DNA from: CAVHXA01 sp963639765
GTDB lineage: Bacteria; Bacillota; Clostridia; Oscillospirales; Oscillospiraceae
Assembly: GCA_963639765.1 (NCBI GenBank)
Contig: CAVHXA010000003.1
Location: 1-64,000, forward strand
Direction of reading: 5' to 3'
Length of the DNA: 64,000 nt
Shown here: positions 42,485 to 51,661 of the stretch, one piece after another
Position numbering within the stretch: the first letter of the stretch is position 1
Layout: each line of letters starts with the position of its first letter
The notes under the pieces: generated by a model
Told to the model about the DNA's origin: nothing
Seen by the model: only the letters and a program-made list of their open reading frames with translations
Database searches by the model: none
Position numbers and translations under genes: made by a program

Positions 42485-43669
42485 ATGCCTGCAACAATAT
42501 CCAGAGGGATCCGGGCACCCATGATTCGCCGGGGCGACGACATCGTGTCCATTGTGGTAAACAGTGTACTTGAGGCCATGAAAAACGAAGGCTTTCATCT
42601 GGCCGACCGGGATGTAATAGCCGTAACCGAATCCGTAGTGGCCCGGGCAGACGGCAACTATGCCACCACCGACCATATTGCTGCCGATGTGCGTGCAAAG
42701 CTGGGCGGAGAAACCGTGGGTGTGGTATTCCCCATTCTCAGCCGCAACCGCTTTGCCATCTGTCTGCGCGGCATTGCCCGGGGCGCAAAAAAGATCGTTC
42801 TGATGCTCAGCTATCCTTCCGACGAGGTGGGCAACCACCTGTTCGACGAAGACCTTCTCGACAACAGCGGCGTGGACCCGTATACCGATGTGCTGAGTCT
42901 GGACCGCTACCACGAGGCTTTCGGTCACCCCGTGCATCCCTTCACGGGAATAGACTACGTACAGTATTATAAAGAGCTCATCGAAGAAGAGGGTGCCGAG
43001 GCAGAGGTTCTTTTTGCAAACCGCGCCGAGGCAATCGTACCCTACGCAGGGAAAGTACTCTGCTGTGATATCCACAGCCGGGCCCGCACAGCCAGACGCA
43101 TTCGCGCCGCGGGAGCCGAAACGGTCCTGACCCTCAGCGATATCCTCAATGCACCGATAGACGGCAGCGGCTTCAATCCGCAGTATGGGCTGCTCGGTTC
43201 AAACAAGGCAACCGAAAACACCATCAAGCTCTTTCCGAAAAACGCGCAGGCGGTGGCTGAGGCTGTGGCTGAACGGCTGTATGCTGCAACCGGCGCCAGG
43301 GTCGAGGCCATGGTTTATGGCGACGGCGCCTTCAAAGACCCGGTGGGCAGGATCTGGGAGCTCGCCGATCCCGTTGTGGGCGCGGGCTACACAAAAGGAC
43401 TCGACGGTCTGCCCAACGAGCTGAAGCTGAAATATCTGGCCGACAACGACTACAGCCACCTTTCCGGCCAGGCGCTCGACGAGGCCATCCGCGCATCCAT
43501 CCGCGCCAAAGACAGCAACCTCAAGGGACAGATGGCTTCAGAGGGAACCACGCCCCGCAGGCTGACCGACCTCATCGGTTCGCTGTGCGACCTGACCTCC
43601 GGTTCGGGCGACAAGGGCACACCGATTGTTCTGGTGCAGAATTATTTCACCAACTACGCCCAGGACTGA
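42485..43669 (+). CDS. CofE-like F420-gamma-glutamyl ligase family protein
   Basis: This 394-residue protein matches the CofE fold: VIAVTESVVARADGNY near residue 42, ILSRNRFAICLRGIARGA, and a metal/GTP-type region with GSNKATENTIKLFP. CofE adds glutamate to coenzyme F420-0, but most gut Firmicutes lack F420, so the substrate here is unknown. GGGAGG precedes the ATG. The next gene, a HAD phosphatase, begins one base after the stop. It has its own promoter. Confidence 0.82.
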   Translation: MPATISRGIRAPMIRRGDDIVSIVVNSVLEAMKNEGFHLADRDVIAVTESVVARADGNYATTDHIAADVRAKLGGETVGVVFPILSRNRFAICLRGIARGAKKIVLMLSYPSDEVGNHLFDEDLLDNSGVDPYTDVLSLDRYHEAFGHPVHPFTGIDYVQYYKELIEEEGAEAEVLFANRAEAIVPYAGKVLCCDIHSRARTARRIRAAGAETVLTLSDILNAPIDGSGFNPQYGLLGSNKATENTIKLFPKNAQAVAEAVAERLYAATGARVEAMVYGDGAFKDPVGRIWELADPVVGAGYTKGLDGLPNELKLKYLADNDYSHLSGQALDEAIRASIRAKDSNLKGQMASEGTTPRRLTDLIGSLCDLTSGSGDKGTPIVLVQNYFTNYAQD

Positions 43670-43670
43670 T

Positions 43671-44330
43671 ATGCAGTATTCCTGCGTTCTTCTCGACCTC
43701 GACGGCACGCTGACCGACTCCTCTGCGGGAATCACGCGCAGCGCGAACTATGCGCTGCAGTCCTTCGGAATCCGGGTCGAAGACTGGCAGACCCGGCTGC
43801 GCTGCTTTATTGGTCCGCCGCTGCCGGAATCCTTTCAGACCTTTTACGGCTTTTCTCCCGAAAAGGCCAGACAGGCGACACAGAAATACCGCGAACGATA
43901 CAACACTGTCGGACTGTATGAAAACAGCCTCTATCCCGGTGTTGTCGACCTGCTGGAGCATCTCAGAGAGCAGGGCCGCACCCTGCTGCTGGCCACCGGC
44001 AAGCCAACTCCCACCACACGCGAAATTCTGGACCATTTTCAAATCACCCGTTATTTCGATGTAATTGCCGGCAGCGAGTTCGACGGAACCCGTGAAAACA
44101 AAGACGAGGTGATCGAATACGCACTGGCTCTGGCGGGCATCAAAGACCGCAGCCATGCCGTAATGGTCGGAGACCGCCGCCACGACGTGATCGGCGCAAA
44201 GGCGGCGGCAATCCCGTGCATAGGCGTGCTTTATGGCTTTGGCACGCGCCCCGAGCTTGAACAGGCCGGTGCAGACTGGATCTGCTCCACCGTGGCAGAC
44301 CTCGCTGCCTGGTTTGACCGCGACATATAG
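43671..44330 (+). CDS. HAD family phosphatase (phosphoglycolate-phosphatase-like)
   Basis: This 219-residue hydrolase has LLDLDGTLTDS with both catalytic Asp residues near residue 10, a helical cap, LLLATGKPTPTTREIL with the motif-III Lys, and VMVGDRRHDVIGAKAAAI near 165. It resembles Gph and pyrophosphatase PpaX. The start is one base past the CofE-like stop and has no separate promoter, so it belongs to the same transcription unit. Confidence 0.9.
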   Translation: MQYSCVLLDLDGTLTDSSAGITRSANYALQSFGIRVEDWQTRLRCFIGPPLPESFQTFYGFSPEKARQATQKYRERYNTVGLYENSLYPGVVDLLEHLREQGRTLLLATGKPTPTTREILDHFQITRYFDVIAGSEFDGTRENKDEVIEYALALAGIKDRSHAVMVGDRRHDVIGAKAAAIPCIGVLYGFGTRPELEQAGADWICSTVADLAAWFDRDI

Positions 44331-44388
44331 CCGCCGAAAAAGCCACGGCCGTCACGGGACGGTTTGATCCTTCTGAAAAAAGATCCGG

Positions 44389-44470
44389 GCAAGCCCGCAC
44401 AGATGTTTGCGGATTTTGACGAAAAACCTTCGTCGGATCCTTCTGCAGAGCTGTGCGGGCTTGCTTTTTT
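44389..44470 (+). terminator. Long structured terminator; copy of a dispersed hairpin
   Basis: GCAAGCCCGCACAG (44389-44402) and CTGTGCGGGCTTGC (44451-44464) form a perfect 14-bp stem, then seven T residues. The 48-base loop holds an inner GACGAA/TTCGTC stem. A second copy with the same arms lies at 45936-46057. Confidence 0.8.
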
Positions 44471-44526
44471 TGCAGCAGCAGTACTCCGACGCGAGGCATT
44501 GAAAGGTGTCCGGACTGCTGCACAGA

Positions 44527-44556
44527 AACAAAAAAAGCCGGCCCATACAGGCCGGC
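44527..44556 (-). terminator. Intrinsic terminator of the tRNA-Val gene
   Basis: GCCGGCC/GGCCGGC stem with a 6-base loop; on the minus strand it is followed by seven T residues. Confidence 0.9.
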
Positions 44557-44559
44557 TTA

Positions 44560-44633
44560 TGGACGATACAGGACTTGAACCTGTGACCTCCCGCACGTCA
44601 AGCGGATGCTCATACCAACTGAGCTAATCGTCC
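44560..44633 (-). tRNA. tRNA-Val (anticodon GAC)
   Basis: On the minus strand the gene folds as a full cloverleaf. The acceptor stem is GGACGAT/ATCGTCC with discriminator A; the D arm is GCTC/GAGC. The anticodon arm is TCCGC-TTGACGT-GCGGG, giving GAC, and the T arm is ACAGG-TTCAAGT-CCTGT. The 3' CCA is not encoded. Promoter at 44666-44694 and a terminator directly after it. Confidence 0.95.
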
Positions 44634-44665
44634 GAACGAGAATGTGCTACCGAAGCAACACGGAT

Positions 44666-44694
44666 ATTTTACTATCTGACGCGGCGTTTGTCAA
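44666..44694 (-). promoter_or_regulatory. Sigma-A promoter of tRNA-Val
   Basis: TTGACA, a 17-bp spacer and TAAAAT on the minus strand. Confidence 0.8.
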
Positions 44695-44839
44695 GAGCGA
44701 AAGCGGCAAACGGGCGGAATTTTTAAGCAGTCACCGCAGTGTTGCAGCAGGATTTGAAAGAAGGAGATTTTCGGCATTTCCGGTTTGCTGCAAAAGCGTC
44801 AAAGGCGGGAATTCCGGCCGCGATGGACGGCACGGAATG

Positions 44840-45904
44840 TCAGACCTGCCGAAGATACCAGGCAATCAGCAGATCCACTACCTGGCCGTAGCTCTGCACT
44901 CCGGCGGTCTGCTGCATGGATTTGAGATAGGCGTCGTTGACCTTCTCGGCAGTCTGCTGCACTCGCCCGTCGTATTGTCGATAGTGTTCACCGGCACTGG
45001 CTACATCCCTTGCCAGCCCGGGCCGCATGGCATACCACAGCTCTGCCGCAGTCGAGGGACTGCGCTGATACAGGGCGTTGTAGCAATAGATAAAGGCACT
45101 GTAGGCACCGGAGTATTGAATTTCTGTCCGGTCGGATACCGAGCAGGCAAGATATGCGGCAAAGTTGCATTCGTCCTCGGGGCCGATGCCCTGTGCATGG
45201 GCCTGCTCGTGGGCCATGGTATACGGAAGCGACGCCTGTGGGGTCTGCGTGTTGATATTCGCCTCAGCGGTCCAGGCAGTAAAGATGCCGGTGATGCCCA
45301 TATACGAAAGCAGCGGCGAGCAAAGCGCCGGCTTTGGCAGACTGTGTGAGGCATCAAAGCAGGGAAGGGTCCGGCTGAGCGTTTCATAGCCTTCTCCGGA
45401 CCACTCGGCCAGCTCGGAAAAGCTTCCCAGCTGAGCCACACCGTTTTCGTCGCGGGGGACCTGATCGCACAGCGTGTTTGCCAGAGAAAGATAATATTGT
45501 CCGGCGGCGTAAAGATCATTGAGGGTATAGCCGGATACCTGCAGACCCAGACGATCCGCCAGCGGGACGGGGTTGAAGTAATTGAGCCCCCAGAGGGCCA
45601 GAAACAGGGTAACGGCCAGAAGAATCCCTGCCGCGGCACCGGACAGCCAGGATATCAGCGAGGCTTTGCCGCGAAGAACCCGGATGAGGGTATACAGGGC
45701 CCACAAAATGGCCAGCGCCGCCAGCAGCTCGGCAGCAGAAACCGGCAGTCGGGAGGTTATGGACGCGATGGCAGCGAGAATTTTTTTGGAAGCTGCCGGA
45801 TACCATGTGAAAATCAGCTCCGGGCAGCGCTGCGCCAGCATCACCATGCCTCCGCACAGCAGCAGCAGAATGCCGCTGCCGATCAGCCGTCCTGCGGTTT
45901 TCAT
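44840..45904 (-). CDS. DUF3810 membrane protein with zincin-type HExxH motif
   Basis: This 354-residue protein has two to three N-terminal transmembrane segments (about residues 8-130) and a soluble C-terminal domain with AHEQAHAQGIGPEDECNFAAYLAC, that is HEQAH and a downstream Glu, the pattern of a zinc metalloprotease. The family is DUF3810 and its substrate is unknown. ATG at 45904 is preferred: AGGAGG stands seven bases upstream, too close to the ATG at 45910. It follows csaB on the same strand after 150 bases with a long hairpin. Confidence 0.83.
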   Translation of the reverse strand: MKTAGRLIGSGILLLLCGGMVMLAQRCPELIFTWYPAASKKILAAIASITSRLPVSAAELLAALAILWALYTLIRVLRGKASLISWLSGAAAGILLAVTLFLALWGLNYFNPVPLADRLGLQVSGYTLNDLYAAGQYYLSLANTLCDQVPRDENGVAQLGSFSELAEWSGEGYETLSRTLPCFDASHSLPKPALCSPLLSYMGITGIFTAWTAEANINTQTPQASLPYTMAHEQAHAQGIGPEDECNFAAYLACSVSDRTEIQYSGAYSAFIYCYNALYQRSPSTAAELWYAMRPGLARDVASAGEHYRQYDGRVQQTAEKVNDAYLKSMQQTAGVQSYGQVVDLLIAWYLRQV

Positions 45905-45935
45905 TTCCATGCCTCCTGATGTTTTGTGTTTTGGA

Positions 45936-46057
45936 AAGCCCGCACAGATAGAAAAATCCGGAAAGCCGCAGAAAATCGCACGGACTTTTGAGGCTGTTCG
46001 GGTACTTTTCCGATACAGGCAGTTCGTCGGAATCACGCAGCTGTGCGGGTTTTTTTA
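45936..46057. repeat. Second copy of the GCCCGCACAG hairpin element
   Basis: AAGCCCGCACAG (45936-45947) and CTGTGCGGG (46041-46049) arms enclose about 90 bases, followed by seven T residues on the plus strand. The csaB stop lies at its right edge. On the plus strand there is no gene to end, so it is not simply a terminator; on the minus strand it lies between csaB and DUF3810. Confidence 0.6.
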
Positions 46058-47191
46058 TGACCTTGCGGACTGCGTGAGGCTGCCCAGGCCTGCTTTGTCA
46101 TTCAGGATCGCCGAGATCAGACGCTCGTTGGTATCCAGCTTTTTGCGCAGCCTGGTCATGGAACGGTCTACGGTGGCACAACGGCTGTCGCGGCTGCTCA
46201 GAGCCTGACGAAACGCAGCCTGAAAGCCGGGCAGGTCGAAATGCTCGATGTCGCTCATGGCGGTCAGGCCGACTGAGCCAAGAAAGGAATCGATTTTGGG
46301 GTCGTAGGAGATGCCAAGCATGGGCACCTGCATCACTGCAGCATAAATCAGCGAGTGCAGCCGCACACCAACCAGAAGATCCATATTGCCGATAATGCTG
46401 AGCATCTCGTCGGTAAGGTGCTTTTCACGGATGCAGACAGCCGTGCCTGCAAGCCGGGACTGCAGCACCTCGGCCACAGGCAGATCCTCGGAATGATAAA
46501 AGGGAATGAGAATGCTGTCGGCATGATATTCTTCGTCGAGCCAGCGGATGCATTCTTCGATCCGGTGCGCAAAGGCACTGTCGGGGTTTTTTTCGCGGAT
46601 GGCCCAGCCAACAGTCAGCCGACCGGGCTGCTTTTTGTAGCCCTCGGCCTGCAGAATGGCCCGTCCGGGTTCAAGATCCGCCTTTTTTACGCGGATTACC
46701 GGATCAGCCGTGACATATACCCTGTCTGCCGGAACTCCGATATCCTGCAAAAGACGCTTTGAGCGCGCGTCACGCACCACAATGCCGTGCACATGCCTGA
46801 GAACGCGACGGGTCAGGCGGCGGTTGTATCGGGAGCGGATAGGGCCGATTCCCTGGCTGTAGATGAAGACCTTTTTGCCGAACAGAAGGGCCAGCCGGAT
46901 AATCAGAAGATAATAGTGGATGCTTCTGCGGCTGGTGGCATCCTGCAGCAGACTTCCCCCTCCGGAAATCAGAAGATCACAGTTCCAAACCGCCCGGATA
47001 ATGGCAAGCGGCTTCATGCGGGCAACGGCCTTTACGCCGTATTTTTCGGCGGTATCCTCGGGCGAGGCGGACAGCACGGTAATGTCGATGTCTTCGAGTC
47101 CCTCGCGCAGGGCATCGGTTACCGTACGCAGTACGGATTCGTCGCCGATGTTGTTGAAGCCGTAGTAGCCGGAGATAAGCAGTCTATGCAT
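46055..47191 (-). CDS. csaB: Polysaccharide pyruvyl transferase CsaB
   Basis: This 378-residue enzyme should add pyruvate from phosphoenolpyruvate to cell-wall polymer, making the ligand for SLH modules. Motifs of the family: LLISGYYGFNNIGDESVL at the N-terminus, LLISGGGSLLQD, KKVFIYSQGIGP, VVRDARSKRLLQDIG, and VGVRLHSLIYAAVMQVPMLGISYDPK. The ATG at 47191 has GGGGAGG upstream and overlaps the DUF5693 stop. The pair DUF5693-csaB is common in Clostridia. It links with the SLH-like protein at 13610-16228. Confidence 0.93.
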   Translation of the reverse strand: MHRLLISGYYGFNNIGDESVLRTVTDALREGLEDIDITVLSASPEDTAEKYGVKAVARMKPLAIIRAVWNCDLLISGGGSLLQDATSRRSIHYYLLIIRLALLFGKKVFIYSQGIGPIRSRYNRRLTRRVLRHVHGIVVRDARSKRLLQDIGVPADRVYVTADPVIRVKKADLEPGRAILQAEGYKKQPGRLTVGWAIREKNPDSAFAHRIEECIRWLDEEYHADSILIPFYHSEDLPVAEVLQSRLAGTAVCIREKHLTDEMLSIIGNMDLLVGVRLHSLIYAAVMQVPMLGISYDPKIDSFLGSVGLTAMSDIEHFDLPGFQAAFRQALSSRDSRCATVDRSMTRLRKKLDTNERLISAILNDKAGLGSLTQSARS

Positions 47192-49370
47192 TCTCGTCCT
47201 CCCCGGTTTTGAGCAGACAGCCCGAAAGGCGGGCCAGCAGATGCAGCGCAATCAGAATCACAAGTCCGACCGCCAGCCCCAGCAGCATGCCGTAGACCGT
47301 GCGCAGCATGCTGAGCGCCAGCGGGGTGCGGATATGCTGAAAGGTGTTGACCACGCTCGTAAGCCCAACGGCGGCACCCATGGAGAACAGAACCGAAAAC
47401 AGCTTGCTGCGGTGGTGCAGAGCCCAGACCATCAGCATCAGGCAGGGCCAGCCGATGAGAAACTCCTTGGTCCGCGGCCTTGCCACAAGGCAGGTTTCCA
47501 GAAGACTGCGGAGCTTGAGCTCCAGTGCCGGAATTGAAACCGAGGCGCTGGTATTTCCCGTGCGCATGATGTAGTAGACGCCGACCGCGCCCAGCAGGAC
47601 AATGCAGACGACCGTGGTGCAGATGGTCCACACTGTCCGCACAGAGACCCGGTTTTGCATATGGCGCTGCCAGGCTGCCTTTTGGTCCGCATACCAGGCC
47701 CTGCTTCGCCAGCCGCAGCAGAAGCTCTGACCCCAGGCCAGAAGCCCGGGCCTGCCGCCAAAGTCCTCTACGGTGAATATAAGAATGAAGCTTGCCGCCA
47801 GAAAGGCAATAGGCGCGAGCTGCATGAGCTTGACGCCCCGATACAGGCGCATTTCGAGCATATAGGAGGTTTCAGAAAGAGCCGCGGCGGCAATCAGCGC
47901 GCCCAACAGCGCAACCGCACCCGCAAAAATACACACGCCCACAGCCCGGAGCATACAGCCGCCGGCATTCGGGGCGGGTTTCCAGCGTCCTGCCTGAATC
48001 AGCCGGTATGCGCCCAGTCCTGCGAGACAGGCAAAAAGAATTCCGGACCCGATGCTCAGCAGCAGCTTTGCGCCGTTTGGCGCCAGATAAAAGCAGGCGG
48101 ATACTGCCGCAAGGCCCACAGCCAGAAGCAGGAGCCGCAGCCGTAGCCGCACCCGGACCATCAGGTCAAGCAGCACCAGGGCACCGCCCACGCAGCCAAA
48201 GCCCAGCAGCAGCCGCCAATACCATGCGGGGTTGTAGGAACGCATGGCCGAAGCGGTTCCAAAGGTCAGTCCGGCATCCTCCAGACGGCTCAGCAGGCTT
48301 GTAAGCAGGTCTTCGTAGGCGGCAGGATCGGTGATGTAGATGTCTTCCTCGTCGGTGTCGAGAATCATCTTCAGGTAGACGATGCGGCAGTTGCGCTCCG
48401 CCACCGCCCGAAACAGAGAATTGACGATTTCTTCTGAACCGGCATAGCCGTAGTATTGCCAGCGATTCTGGATAAAGCCGAATTCGTTGAAGGCGCGTAC
48501 GGCTCGGTTGTCAAGGTCGTTCATCACCAGACTGTCGAACCCGGCCCAGGTGACATTTTTGCTCTGATTCATTTCCTCGGTGATCACCATGGCTGCGCCT
48601 GTGCGGTCGAGATAATCCAGCAGCAGCTGTCTGGACTCCTCGGGTTCGTCATAGCCCAGAACTCCGTCGCCGCTGTTCATGAAATAGGCGGGCTGATACT
48701 GTTCAAACTCTTCGAGCACGGCCCGCGCAAAGGCTGCGCCGTTCAGGTGGGCTCGGGCTGCCGTGCGGGGAATGATGTCAAAGCCATAGCTCTGCAGCAG
48801 CGAAACCTTTTGCGGCAGCAGTCCAAGCGGGAGCTCAACCCAGTCTGAGCAGGAGCGGCTGTAGGTGCCGTCGATCCAGATATAGCCCACGCCGTTTTCG
48901 GTAAAGGCTTCGGCGCAGAGATTATCGGAGCGGGCATGGAGGGCGTTGAGAATCCATGTGTACATCGAAGAGTCTGTTACACTCACAAGCAGATCATAGA
49001 CGTCCTCACCCTGACGGATCAGATCCACTGCCTGCTGCGGATACTGCGTCCACCAGCCGGGAATCTCGCGTATGGAGCTGGCCTTGGCATAGCTCACGCC
49101 GGAGCCGGGCAGCTTTGACAGAGAGGTGAGCGTTTCCTCAAACAGTGCCATGGAATGTATGCCCCAGCTGCGGAACAGCGCAAGCCAGTCTTCGATGGAC
49201 AGATCAGACTGCATTGCCATTTCCGACAGGTCTCGATAGTCAACCACGATGTCGTAGGTCTGATAGTCGCGTTCTACTGCGGCACGTCCTGCCAGAATGC
49301 CTGCCGCCACTGCCGCCGCACACAGCGTCAGAAGCAGAAAGGCCAGATTCCGCCTGATAAAATTCTTCAT
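47184..49370 (-). CDS. DUF5693 family membrane protein
   Basis: This 728-residue protein has one N-terminal transmembrane helix, an extracytoplasmic domain to about residue 360 (YDIVVDYRDLSEMAMQSD, SVLGYDEPEE-type and NRWQYYGYAGSEEI motifs), and about nine transmembrane helices in the C-terminal half. It precedes csaB in one operon and probably takes part in making or exporting the wall polymer that csaB modifies; this is inference. The start ATG has only a weak ribosome site. Promoter at 49406-49434. Confidence 0.82.
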   Translation of the reverse strand: MKNFIRRNLAFLLLTLCAAAVAAGILAGRAAVERDYQTYDIVVDYRDLSEMAMQSDLSIEDWLALFRSWGIHSMALFEETLTSLSKLPGSGVSYAKASSIREIPGWWTQYPQQAVDLIRQGEDVYDLLVSVTDSSMYTWILNALHARSDNLCAEAFTENGVGYIWIDGTYSRSCSDWVELPLGLLPQKVSLLQSYGFDIIPRTAARAHLNGAAFARAVLEEFEQYQPAYFMNSGDGVLGYDEPEESRQLLLDYLDRTGAAMVITEEMNQSKNVTWAGFDSLVMNDLDNRAVRAFNEFGFIQNRWQYYGYAGSEEIVNSLFRAVAERNCRIVYLKMILDTDEEDIYITDPAAYEDLLTSLLSRLEDAGLTFGTASAMRSYNPAWYWRLLLGFGCVGGALVLLDLMVRVRLRLRLLLLAVGLAAVSACFYLAPNGAKLLLSIGSGILFACLAGLGAYRLIQAGRWKPAPNAGGCMLRAVGVCIFAGAVALLGALIAAAALSETSYMLEMRLYRGVKLMQLAPIAFLAASFILIFTVEDFGGRPGLLAWGQSFCCGWRSRAWYADQKAAWQRHMQNRVSVRTVWTICTTVVCIVLLGAVGVYYIMRTGNTSASVSIPALELKLRSLLETCLVARPRTKEFLIGWPCLMLMVWALHHRSKLFSVLFSMGAAVGLTSVVNTFQHIRTPLALSMLRTVYGMLLGLAVGLVILIALHLLARLSGCLLKTGEDENA

Positions 49371-49405
49371 TTCAGCCCTGCTTTCTTTGCGTCACAATCT
49401 CCCAC

Positions 49406-49434
49406 ACTATAGCAAACCCCGCCGATGTTTGCAA
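49406..49434 (-). promoter_or_regulatory. Sigma-A promoter of DUF5693-csaB
   Basis: TTGCAA, a 17-bp spacer and TATAGT on the minus strand, 36 bp upstream of the ATG. Confidence 0.75.
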
Positions 49435-49498
49435 CCAAAACCGACGGAGCCTGCGTTTTGCAGCGCAAAGGCTGCGGAAATTTCTGCGCGGTGCCGCG

Positions 49499-50857
49499 TC
49501 AGAGCTCTTCCTCCGGACCGCGGTCGGTCTGAAGCGGAAGCCGCAGATCCACGGCAAACGTGCTTTCCAGACGCTGGACGGAGAGACTGCCTCCGCAGCT
49601 GCGCACAATTCCTTCGGCCGTGCGCAGGCCGACACCGGTCCCGCCTTCCGGCATATCGTGCCGCAGACCGTTGCTCTGCACCAGATGCAGCATTCCTTCG
49701 GTCAGGTCCGCTCGAATCCGCACCGGCTGCGCGGGGTCCGCATAGCGGAGAATGTTGCCCTCGAGGTTGCTGAACACCCGCTGCAGCTCGATGGGATCGA
49801 TATGCAGAAAAAAGGGCTCTCTCGGACGCTGCACGACGGCCAGGTCGAGTCCCGAAACAGCCAGGTTCTGGGTCATGCCGTCAAGTGCTTCGTCCAGAAA
49901 GGACCGGCCGTCGATCCGCTGCGGATTCCGGATGGTACCGGTGTGGGTTCGTGCAGTATCAAACAGACAGTTTGTCATCTGCAGCATAAATCGGGACCGG
50001 CTCAGAATCCGGCGCAGATAGTCCTGCTGTTCGTCGGCAGACTGTCCGCCTGCCTGCAGAAGCTCCGTATAGCCGATAATGGCGGTAAGGGGGGTGCGCA
50101 GATCGTGCGAGATGGCCGTGATCCGATCGTAGTTCTGGCGGTGGAGCCTGTCTTCTGTTTCGTTGCGCCACTGCAGCTCTTCGGCCATGCGGTTCAGGCT
50201 GGCGGCAAGCTCCTGCATTTCGTCCGGACTCGAAACCCGAATCCGGCAGGTCAGGTCACCGCTTTCCAGCATCTGCACACCCTGGTCAATGCGCAGAATA
50301 TCGCGAACAAGCCGCGTGAACCGCAGACCCATAAACAGAACAAAGAGTCCGAAGCATACGCCCATCAGGATTTTTGTGATTCTGCGCTCGAGGTTGTGAT
50401 AAAAGGCCGGGTTGACCGATACGGCGGCATCGCCGTCGGAAAAACGGACTACGCCGAGCTGCGGGTCTTCTACGCGGGTAAAGGGGATGGAGGAGCGCGC
50501 ACCGCCGGACCAGCCGTATTGCGTGGAGTCATAGATTACCGTGCCGTCGGCGACCAGCTGCAGCTCAATGAGGGTATTGCCCTGATCCCAGGTCTGCAGA
50601 CGGTCGGCCTGGTCAAGGGTCAGCCCGTTGACCGTGATATAATGCTGCAGACTTGTCAGAATCTGTGTAAGCTCCAGGTCCAGTACCCGACCTGTGGCAC
50701 TCATGCGCTCAATGGCCAGAATTTCCACCTGCGAGGCACACCAGTACAGTCCCATCGTCAGTGCCGCAAACCCGGCAATCTGCAGCAGCAGCCGAAGTGC
50801 CAGCCTCGGAAGGCGGGGGCCTACCCGCGGAGGACGGTTTTTTCGCCTATTCAACAT
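49499..50857 (-). CDS. Sensor histidine kinase
   Basis: This 452-residue membrane kinase has an N-terminal transmembrane helix (about residues 23-43), an extracytoplasmic sensor of about 130 residues, a second transmembrane helix (about 180-200), and a HAMP region. Then come HisKA with ISHDLRTPLTAIIGYTELL and HATPase with FSNLEGNILRYAD and GGTGVGLRTAEGI. It starts within the last codons of the response regulator (11-base overlap). The signal is unknown. It is AT/GC-typical for the region. Confidence 0.92.
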   Translation of the reverse strand: MLNRRKNRPPRVGPRLPRLALRLLLQIAGFAALTMGLYWCASQVEILAIERMSATGRVLDLELTQILTSLQHYITVNGLTLDQADRLQTWDQGNTLIELQLVADGTVIYDSTQYGWSGGARSSIPFTRVEDPQLGVVRFSDGDAAVSVNPAFYHNLERRITKILMGVCFGLFVLFMGLRFTRLVRDILRIDQGVQMLESGDLTCRIRVSSPDEMQELAASLNRMAEELQWRNETEDRLHRQNYDRITAISHDLRTPLTAIIGYTELLQAGGQSADEQQDYLRRILSRSRFMLQMTNCLFDTARTHTGTIRNPQRIDGRSFLDEALDGMTQNLAVSGLDLAVVQRPREPFFLHIDPIELQRVFSNLEGNILRYADPAQPVRIRADLTEGMLHLVQSNGLRHDMPEGGTGVGLRTAEGIVRSCGGSLSVQRLESTFAVDLRLPLQTDRGPEEEL

Positions 50858-51539
50858 AATAACCCCGGCCCCAGATGTTTTTGATATATGCCGGCTGCTT
50901 CGGATTGTCGCCGAGCTTGCGCCGGAGATTGGAGATGTGTACAATCACGGTGTTGTTGTTTGCGTGGGTATAGGGCTCGTCCCAGGTCTGCTCATAGAGC
51001 TCCTGCGCGGAAAAGACCCGCCCCGGGTTTTCTGCCATCAGCTGAAGGAAGGTGTATTCCGTGGCGGTCAGGGGGATTTCCTTTCGGCCAAGCCGCACCG
51101 TGTGGGTGCGGCAATCGATCTGAAGGTCACCCCGACGAAGGACGTTGGCCTGCTCGGGCGGCCGATACTCATAACAGCGGCGCAGCAGAGCCCGGATCCG
51201 GCCCAGCAGCTCTGCCCGCGAAAACGGCTTGGTCAGAAAGTCGTCGCCTCCGGCTTCCAGCCCGGCAAGCTTGTCGGATTCCTGACTTCGAGCGGTCAGA
51301 AACAGGACGGGCGTGGTGCTGCTTCTGCGAATGCGGCGACACAGAGCCAGTCCGTCTTCTCCGGGCATGGCAATATCCAGAATGATCAGATGCACCGGCT
51401 GTGTTTTGAGCAGGGCGGCAGCGGCCGCACCGTTTTGCGCCGTAAGGACGCGATAGCCCTCGGCGTGCAGCAGGCTGAAAAGCAGCTGCAGCAGCTCCGG
51501 CTCGTCGTCTACCACCAGAATGCTGGCGTTTTCTTCCAT
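50847..51539 (-). CDS. OmpR/PhoB-family response regulator
   Basis: This 230-residue regulator has the receiver domain (ILVVDDEPELLQLL, phosphorylated Asp in LIILDIAMPGEDG, LTARSQESDKLAGLEAGGDDFLTKPF) and a winged-helix C-terminal domain (EYTFLQLMAENPGRVFSAQELYEQTWDE). GGAGG precedes the ATG. It is upstream of, and coupled to, the histidine kinase gene. Confidence 0.94.
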   Translation of the reverse strand: MEENASILVVDDEPELLQLLFSLLHAEGYRVLTAQNGAAAAALLKTQPVHLIILDIAMPGEDGLALCRRIRRSSTTPVLFLTARSQESDKLAGLEAGGDDFLTKPFSRAELLGRIRALLRRCYEYRPPEQANVLRRGDLQIDCRTHTVRLGRKEIPLTATEYTFLQLMAENPGRVFSAQELYEQTWDEPYTHANNNTVIVHISNLRRKLGDNPKQPAYIKNIWGRGYYVE

Positions 51540-51652
51540 CTGTCCACCCTCCTGTTTCCAAGGTCCGGTTTTTGTCTGCACTGTTTCGATGCAGGCGGGA
51601 ATGTTTGCCCAAGCAGCGGTCTGCTGAGACCATACAGGCATCTTTCCATTCC

Positions 51653-51661
51653 ATTGTACCA
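51653..51661 (-). promoter_or_regulatory. Extended -10 promoter for the response regulator unit
   Basis: TGGTACAAT on the minus strand; no good -35 box. The stretch 51540-51855 otherwise shows no gene or structure that I can support. Confidence 0.45.

Noticed and set aside
44340..44475. T-box riboswitch before the tRNA gene
   Set aside because: No AGGGTGGNACCGCG-type antiterminator sequence, and no synthetase or amino-acid gene follows on that strand.
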